Origin: an uncultured Cellvibrionales bacterium | GTDB lineage: Bacteria; Pseudomonadota; Gammaproteobacteria; Pseudomonadales; Cellvibrionaceae | NCBI GenBank assembly: GCA_913050115.1 | Contig: CAJWZU010000022.1 | Location: 1-40,260 of the forward strand | Direction: 5' to 3' | Length of the DNA stretch: 40,260 bases | Notes under the pieces: generated by a model | The model's input: only the letters and a program-made list of their open reading frames with translations | Databases searched by the model: none | What the model was told of the DNA's origin: nothing | Program-made: the position numbers and the translations under genes | Shown: one piece after another, positions 35,037 to 40,260 of the stretch | Position numbering within the stretch: the stretch's first letter is position 1 | Layout: every line of letters begins with the position of its first letter

Positions 35037-35065
35037 AAAAAACCCAACCGAGCGGCGGGATTTTT
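35037..35065 (+). terminator. Intrinsic terminator of the tetR-ABC1 transcript
   Basis: A-run, then cccaaccg, ag, cggcggg, then attttt: CCG/CGG and CCC/GGG pair with small bulges, and A/T arms extend the stem. It is 38 nt past the ABC1 stop. Confidence 0.6.
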
Positions 35066-35165
35066 CGATTTATTCACAGAATATTAGTGAAGGCACTGCA
35101 TATTTTTTAAAAATTAACAACTAAAGCACCCGAAAAATTACCCTTTGACGCAGTAGTACTATTAT

Positions 35166-35214
35166 AAAATATAGACATAAATTTCGTTATATAAGAAATA
35201 TATGTCTATATTTT
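35166..35214. repeat. Long inverted repeat IR1 (14-bp perfect arms)
   Basis: aaaatatagacata (35166-35179) pairs with tatgtctatatttt (35201-35214). Inside, atttc (35181-35185) pairs with gaaat (35195-35199), giving a nearly continuous 19-bp hairpin. The word tagacata recurs directly at 35219-35226. Confidence 0.8.
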
Positions 35215-35228
35215 ACAGTAGACATAAC

Positions 35229-35280
35229 AACTTACTCACGAGGAAGTTAGCAGAAAAACTAATTTTTCCGTGAGTAAGTT
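35229..35280. repeat. Long inverted repeat IR2 (12-bp perfect arms, nested inner hairpin)
   Basis: aacttactcacg (35229-35240) pairs with cgtgagtaagtt (35269-35280). The interior also folds: gaaaaa (35253-35258) with tttttc (35263-35268). It lies 41 nt beyond the stop of the leftward amidohydrolase. No T-tract follows on that strand. Confidence 0.8.
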
Positions 35281-35321
35281 ATTAATCCATCACTAGATCA
35301 ACGCTCTGCTATATGGCTCTA

Positions 35322-37103
35322 TCAATCAGTTAAAACCTTTTGAATACGCCCCTCGAGTACAGTACCCCAGACATCAATATCTTTAATATCTATAGGGTCA
35401 CAGGTTACGGGGTTATCCGAAAGAACAGTGAAATTAGCAAGTTTTCCAGGCACAATGCTACCAACTTCGTTTTCTAGCTGAAGAGAATATGCAGCTCCCA
35501 GTGTAACCGCTTGAAGTGCGCCGAGGCGACTTACTCGTTGCTCGGGCGATCTAACATTACCATCATTAGTAATCCGATTAACACCCGACCACATTAGAAA
35601 TAAAGGTTGGCCTGGAGCCATGGGCATATCTGAGTGATAAGAAAAAGGAATACCTGCCTTTTCAATATCGGCAATTCTAACCATATTATCAGCTCGGTCT
35701 GGACCCAGACCATTAACACGATAATTATCTGATAGTGCCACTGGGTAGTAGGGATTTGCGCTAACAATTGCCCCCAGCTCTTTTATACGCTTTACCTGAT
35801 CTTGTTGCGATACGGCAAAGTGAACAATAACCGTTCGGTGATCTGTTCGAGGGCTTCTTTTTAAATTGTCGTCTAAAGTATTAAGCACCATATCCAATCC
35901 AGCATCGCCATTAACATGTATGTGAATTTGATAACCGGCGTCCCAGTAAATTTTAAAAGCTCTTTCAAAAAAGCTCAAATCCATCATCCATTCACCTTTG
36001 TGACCATCGGTGTAAGGCTCTCTCAACTGCATTGCTTGCGAATATATTGCCCCATCTGCAAACAGCTTGACCTGCTTAGGCAAAAAGGCGGTCATACCTT
36101 CTCCCCAGGTAAGTAGTTTCTCTGTCTCTTGAATCACTTCATCGTCTTTATAAGCTTCAACGAGAGATTTACCGTCAGCGATGAAATAAAATCTAAACGG
36201 TGTATCTAGGTCACTTAGGACTGCATTTTGGGCATTTTGCAACTGTCGAGATAATAAGCCGCCTGGTTCTGCACCTAGCGTGACACCATTAGCGTGAAAA
36301 TACTGCTCAACAAATTCCAGCGCTTTTTTTAAACGATCGGGGCTGGCAATATCTTTTATTACCTTAGGTCCTAGAGCAAACCAGCCTTGCTCCCAATAGT
36401 GACCATTATCGAAATCAGATTGTTCTTGGACAGATTTAGACAGTGTTTGATACCACGTTTTATCAATACCATACTTCTTCTCAGCCGCAGTATTAATATA
36501 CATTTCATGCGCTGATCGATGCCATACAATAATAGGCCTAGTCGAACTTATTTTATCTAATTCACTCTGTTTTAATGCCCCATGTATATAATGGTGATAA
36601 CCCCAGGTCAGTAAAATCTGCTCAGGGTCCTCAATGCGCGACTCGGCTTCGCTTAACAAATTGATATATTCAGAGTGGTTCTTAGCCGCTTTAAATGTCT
36701 TATTAGGTAACACCCAATCTTCAATCGCAATAACTTCTGAGGTCATTGTTATTCCAGCAAGCAGTGGATGATCGTGCTGGGCAATGAAGCCAGGTACAAG
36801 CACCTTATCTTTGAACGTTTCATTGAGTTTGTATTTAGTACTACCGATCAGCGTCTCAACTTCATTCCTAGAGCCTGTGGCGATAATCCTTTTCCCTTGC
36901 ACAGCGACAGCCGTTACTTTTGGATTTTTAGGATCCAGGGTAACAATTTCTTTCGCCACATACAGTTCAATAGGCACTTCATATTCACTGGCAAGAGCAA
37001 AATCTTGCAAAGGATTACCCGCATTAGCACTGCTTGTCGCGAGTCCCCATAGACTTAAATAAAAACAAAAGTTGAGATGTTTTATAACTTTTCTCATGAC
37101 CAT
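35322..37103 (-). CDS. Secreted YtcJ-like amidohydrolase (Amidohydro_3)
   Basis: A 593-residue protein. Signal peptide (about residues 1-28, ending SANA). Metal-site motifs of the amidohydrolase superfamily are visible: QHDH at 109-112 (the HxH ligand pair), a Lys in KQVKLFADGAIYS, HVNGDAG, VIVHFAVSQ, and YHSDMPMAPGQP, with the C-terminal SLQLENEVGSIVPGKLANFT typical of the fold. The family hydrolyses C-N bonds of small amides and formyl or cyclic compounds; the substrate is not predictable. ATG 37103 has AAAGGA six bases upstream; the in-frame ATG 37139 lacks one. It is preceded by a small secreted-protein gene (59-nt gap) and probably co-transcribed. Confidence 0.88.
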   Translation of the reverse strand: MVMRKVIKHLNFCFYLSLWGLATSSANAGNPLQDFALASEYEVPIELYVAKEIVTLDPKNPKVTAVAVQGKRIIATGSRNEVETLIGSTKYKLNETFKDKVLVPGFIAQHDHPLLAGITMTSEVIAIEDWVLPNKTFKAAKNHSEYINLLSEAESRIEDPEQILLTWGYHHYIHGALKQSELDKISSTRPIIVWHRSAHEMYINTAAEKKYGIDKTWYQTLSKSVQEQSDFDNGHYWEQGWFALGPKVIKDIASPDRLKKALEFVEQYFHANGVTLGAEPGGLLSRQLQNAQNAVLSDLDTPFRFYFIADGKSLVEAYKDDEVIQETEKLLTWGEGMTAFLPKQVKLFADGAIYSQAMQLREPYTDGHKGEWMMDLSFFERAFKIYWDAGYQIHIHVNGDAGLDMVLNTLDDNLKRSPRTDHRTVIVHFAVSQQDQVKRIKELGAIVSANPYYPVALSDNYRVNGLGPDRADNMVRIADIEKAGIPFSYHSDMPMAPGQPLFLMWSGVNRITNDGNVRSPEQRVSRLGALQAVTLGAAYSLQLENEVGSIVPGKLANFTVLSDNPVTCDPIDIKDIDVWGTVLEGRIQKVLTD

Positions 37104-37162
37104 TATTATTCCTTTATGATGGTTATTTTTTATTAACATTCATGAAATTAAGCATTATGTTA

Positions 37163-37561
37163 TTAACGCTTTTTATTCTTTGTTTTAGATTGATTCTCTC
37201 CTGTATATTCAACGACCATGTCCGTTATATATATTTCTACTAACTTAGCGTCGCCTATTAACTCGTTTTCACTAATGTAGCTAAGAATTCGAGTTTTGGT
37301 GATATCTATTGATTTATCACTGATTAATTTGGATAGTGATATAGATTTAAGCGACTTAGCAATAGCTTCTCTGGCAGCAATAGACTCCTCTTTTGACACT
37401 TTATCCTGCTCCCACATAATGTGAACAGAAGTGACTACTTTATAGCCTTTGCTCATATATGGGTTGACCGTTATATTTTGATAACTTTGCAGGTTATAAC
37501 CATGCGCAGAAGTACAAATACCGGTAAGAATAATGCAGAGCGTTGCTAGTATTGTCTTCAT
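37163..37561 (-). CDS. Small secreted protein, weakly FliL-like
   Basis: A 132-residue protein with a signal peptide (MKTILATLCIILTGICTSAHG). The rest (VVTSVHIMWEQDKV, then REAIAKSLKSISLSKLISDK and LVEIYITDMVVEYTGE) recalls the shape of the periplasmic part of FliL proteins, in which a strand, helices and a final strand ending near ITDMVVE occur. It lacks the FliL membrane anchor unless the signal is uncleaved. The resemblance is weak and the function should be treated as unknown. ATG 37561 has GAGGGA about six bases upstream. It likely forms an operon with the amidohydrolase. Confidence 0.6.
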   Translation of the reverse strand: MKTILATLCIILTGICTSAHGYNLQSYQNITVNPYMSKGYKVVTSVHIMWEQDKVSKEESIAAREAIAKSLKSISLSKLISDKSIDITKTRILSYISENELIGDAKLVEIYITDMVVEYTGENQSKTKNKKR

Positions 37562-38323
37562 TTCACATCCCTCATCAAGCGCTATTACTCATAATGCCAA
37601 ATTTTGACACAGGCTAAACAGAGCTTCTTTATGTTATTTATAGCGAGACAGAGAGCAATGCGTAAACATGATTAGCCCAGACTGCTAGCTGCCGATTGTA
37701 GGCTAATACTAGGGATTTTATTTAATTTATGATACTGAAAAGTAACATTTATGCTTTGAAATAATACCCATATAAAAATAATGGGAATTGTTATTTTGTT
37801 TGTCTTACCTTACATCAATAATTCAGGTTAACTGTTAACAATAATAGGCCCTCCACGGTTCAATAGTCATTAATGGATGCAAAAGGTACTTAATAAACTA
37901 TCTTAGCTATTAAAATGGCCATAAAGATATTCATTCAGTTAAATTGACCCAAAGAAAAATTGCTAACCTTAGACCATACTCCTTCTTATCATGACATCTA
38001 CCCTATCGTTTGTTCGAGTAGCTAGCATAGGTCTACGAAGAGCTAAAGTATATTCTGTCTTCAAAAAACACCAAACACCTATAGTAGGAATGCCTAAAAG
38101 ACTTCTCAGCCTGTAAAAAAATTGTCTCAAAGTAACTCTGTGAGCAAACTAACTGACTAGAATCACTAATTAACTTTAAGTATGTTCGTCTAAAAATCGC
38201 AGCCTTAAAACTTGTATAGTTCAGTCCATCTATGTGACTGTTAATTCATTGGTCATTTATATCACTAGCAATTGCTGTATACGGCCGTCATAAATGATTA
38301 ATCTTTACTCGACCCAACGTCGT
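37562..38323. other. Long A/T-rich intergenic stretch
   Basis: 762 bases between two leftward genes. It holds the promoter of the small secreted-protein gene at the left and the 3' end of the gltS transcript at the right. One weak hairpin (cccat with atggg near 37768-37786) was seen. No open frame with a good start, no tRNA and no clear terminator were recognised. Confidence 0.45.
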
Positions 38324-39529
38324 TTAACTGAACATGGACAACCGAAGAAACATATCAATAATGCCTGCATTAATTAAATCAATAAAGAAAGCACCGACTA
38401 ACGGTATAACGATCAGCGCTTTAGAAGAAGCGCCATATTTTTTAGAGGCAGCATCCATACTAGCCATGGCGACAGGGGTTGCTCCAATACTTAAACCAAA
38501 AAAACCACCAGCAACAATGGCGGCATCATAGTCTTTGCCCATCATCCGAAAAATAATAAAGCCCGCAAATAAGAGCGAAAATGCCACCTGAAAAAACATT
38601 ACAAGCACTAATAGTAATGCAGAATCTGCCATTGTTAGCAGATCCATACTCATTAGACTCATAGCTAGGAATAACTGCAAACACACCCCGCCGGTGAGAT
38701 TTAGGCCCTCTTTGTTAATTTCTACTTTCATCAAGTCAGTTAAGTTAGCCAGTATCACACCCACAAACATGGCCGTTAAAAAACCGGGTAAATGAATTTC
38801 GTTATCAAATAAATACCCGTTAACCATTTTACCCACCACTAAACAAATGGCCAAAGCAAAGATAGTATCGATAATCGCTTCGACACTAACCTTATGTTGC
38901 TTGGGAGCATTGTCATTTTTTATAGGCTGTGGCCTTTTGGCGACATCAGTTTTTTCTGGGCGCAGGTCATATTTATCAATCAGCTTCATCGCCAAAGGGC
39001 CGCCTAGCATTCCACCTAATACTAACCCCATAGTGGCACAGGCTATGCCAAATTCAGACACACCTTGTATGCCCTCTTTAGAAAAAATTTCGCCCCAGGC
39101 AATCGCTGTACCATGGCCGCCCGCCAAAGAAATACTGCCTCCAAATAAACCAAAATGAGGCTCTTTACCTAATAAGGTCACAACGGAAATGCCGATAACA
39201 TTCTGAAATATCAAACAAATCGTGCAGGCAATAACAAGAAGAAAGAACGCCTTGCCACCACTGGCCAACTCAGAAACTCTGGCATTTAAGCCGATCGTAC
39301 TAAAGAAAATAAGCAGCAATACAGATCGTAGTTCAAGGTCAAAAGACAACTGTAATAACCCCGAACCCGCAAATAGAGCTGCCACTAGGCTGAAGATAAA
39401 GCCACCCGCCACAGACACTGGAATACTATATTTATTGAGAAAACTTAAGCGGCTTTTAAGAAAATAGCCCAGATATAGCACAAGAATAGAAAGAATGAGT
39501 GTTAGAAAGTTATCTAATTCATAAACCAT
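38324..39529 (-). CDS. gltS: Sodium/glutamate symporter GltS
   Basis: A 401-residue inner-membrane protein, the same length as E. coli GltS. It has about ten hydrophobic segments and the family signatures VAGGFIFSLVAALF, FFSTIGLNARVSELASGGKA and GLFGGSISLAGGHGTAIAWG (the inverted-repeat re-entrant loops), with a second-half counterpart VAGGFFGLSIGATPVAMASM. It imports glutamate with sodium. ATG 39529 has AAGGGAG five bases upstream; an in-frame start at 39604 is not supported. Single gene. Confidence 0.95.
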   Translation of the reverse strand: MVYELDNFLTLILSILVLYLGYFLKSRLSFLNKYSIPVSVAGGFIFSLVAALFAGSGLLQLSFDLELRSVLLLIFFSTIGLNARVSELASGGKAFFLLVIACTICLIFQNVIGISVVTLLGKEPHFGLFGGSISLAGGHGTAIAWGEIFSKEGIQGVSEFGIACATMGLVLGGMLGGPLAMKLIDKYDLRPEKTDVAKRPQPIKNDNAPKQHKVSVEAIIDTIFALAICLVVGKMVNGYLFDNEIHLPGFLTAMFVGVILANLTDLMKVEINKEGLNLTGGVCLQLFLAMSLMSMDLLTMADSALLLVLVMFFQVAFSLLFAGFIIFRMMGKDYDAAIVAGGFFGLSIGATPVAMASMDAASKKYGASSKALIVIPLVGAFFIDLINAGIIDMFLRLSMFS

Positions 39530-40260
39530 AGTGGCTCCCTTGCCATTAAGGTAGTAGTACTTATATTCCAGCCTAACAGTTATAACCCTACTTCTGCTAA
39601 CCAACGGCTAAAGAAATAACTCTAACCGGCAACATCCACTAAGCCTGTCAGCTCACATTAACATTGCTTTCCTCGTAGAAACACTAAGTTAAAAGATACA
39701 GTTATATTGTTTGAAAAGTTAGAGCTGCCTATCAAATAAGCTTTACGAGGCTCTATCCAAACATAGCTTGAGCATGAATTATTATAGTAAAATTTTTAAG
39801 TTAGGCTCAATCCCGACATATGATCGACCACCGAATATTTAGTTACCCTTATTGCTGATCTTCGGCCAATAAAACGCACATCTTTGTTATCGAGCGGCTA
39901 CTTTTTTGATATTGATCTTTAATATTAATTCTGGATACCTCACTAAGCGAATAGTGTCGCAACCAGAGGTGATTCATAACAACCAACACAACTAGGAAAA
40001 TCCATACTAATGAATTTAAGGCGGCGGCACTTAAGTTAGCTGTACAAACGACCATAACTGACACCGAAAAAATCTCGAACTGCACAAGTCAAAAATCTAT
40101 CAGCAGTATTTTACTTTCACTTAAAGGTAGGCTCGCGACTAACAATACCCACCTAAAGCGTGTGCTGACTGAGCAGGCAGATAAGCTCGGCCTCTAAAAA
40201 AAGGTCGCGCTGATTCTCATGACAAGCTTCAGAGCGGCATTTTTACGTAGCGCTAAGCAA
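39530..40260. other. Right-edge stretch without a convincing gene
   Basis: Left end: promoter of gltS. A 78-codon leftward frame (39849-40085) and a start-less rightward frame ending in KRVLTEQADKLGL (stop near 40196-40198) overlap each other; neither has a ribosome site. An ATG at 40219 is open to the edge for only 14 codons. Confidence 0.4.

Larger units (their letters stand above)
35000..35321. other. Intergenic between convergent genes, hairpin-rich
   Basis: Holds the terminator of the ABC1 gene (35037-35065) and two adjacent long inverted repeats (35166-35214, 35229-35280). No gene seen. Confidence 0.6.

Noticed and set aside
35166-35280. CRISPR array or integron attC site
   Set aside because: No regularly spaced direct repeats; the ends do not fit the attC core RYYYAAC/GTTRRRY.
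39849-40085. 78-codon minus-strand frame with one hydrophobic stretch
   Set aside because: GTG start without ribosome site; an overlapping rightward frame is equally open. A tiny membrane protein is possible but unsupported.
40219-40260. ATG open to the right edge (MTSFRAAFLRSAKQ)
   Set aside because: Only 14 codons visible and the purine-rich stretch is too far upstream; cannot be judged within this window.

Overview
The window looks like chromosomal DNA of a marine-type gammaproteobacterium, probably Cellvibrionales/Spongiibacteraceae-like. The evidence is moderate GC, a Zur-type zinc-starvation operon of Pseudomonas layout, a CLCA_X family protein, a giant type I secreted adhesin and a GltS symporter. 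No rRNA, tRNA, CRISPR array, phage or complete transposon was seen. Taxonomy is inferred from gene families only.

Left part (1-2850): a decaying accessory island. After a DUF1090 secreted protein come two co-oriented genes, both interrupted by in-frame stops: a Sel1-repeat gene with an amber codon at position 16, and a gene whose TAA is followed by 44 open codons. A third coding relic lies upstream. Three copies of a REP-like palindromic repeat and a small IS200/REP-transposase-like remnant lie around them.

2871-12768: a secreted mosaic protein (beta-propeller, BspA-like LRR, seven FG-GAP repeats), a stand-alone LON-domain protein, a DUF4124-M23 peptidase, a DUF3127 protein with an SSB-like acidic tail, a formylglycine-generating-enzyme-like membrane protein that keeps only the first strands of a Ser/Thr kinase, an RlmI/K-like rRNA methyltransferase, and a CLCA_X protein with HEWFH.

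13057-16957: a run of small unrecognised genes, a perfect 19-bp palindrome, and a glycine-zipper lipoprotein. 17297-19705: a three-gene zinc-limitation operon, dksA2-like, then zigA/CobW GTPase, then DUF1826, behind a clear Zur box. The DksA paralogue keeps only one of four zinc cysteines, so it should work without zinc.

20470-31116: one 10.6-kb gene for a 3548-residue surface adhesin (Bap/Ig-like, T1SS-143, VCBS and cadherin-like repeats, one RTX repeat, VCA0849-type secretion tail). No type I transporter gene lies nearby. A G8 tract directly precedes a TATAAT box upstream.

31343-39529: a periplasmic choloylglycine-hydrolase/penicillin acylase family enzyme, a TetR regulator with an ABC1/UbiB-like kinase, two adjacent long hairpins, a secreted YtcJ-like amidohydrolase preceded by a small secreted protein, and the glutamate symporter GltS. 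The last 700 bases show no convincing gene.
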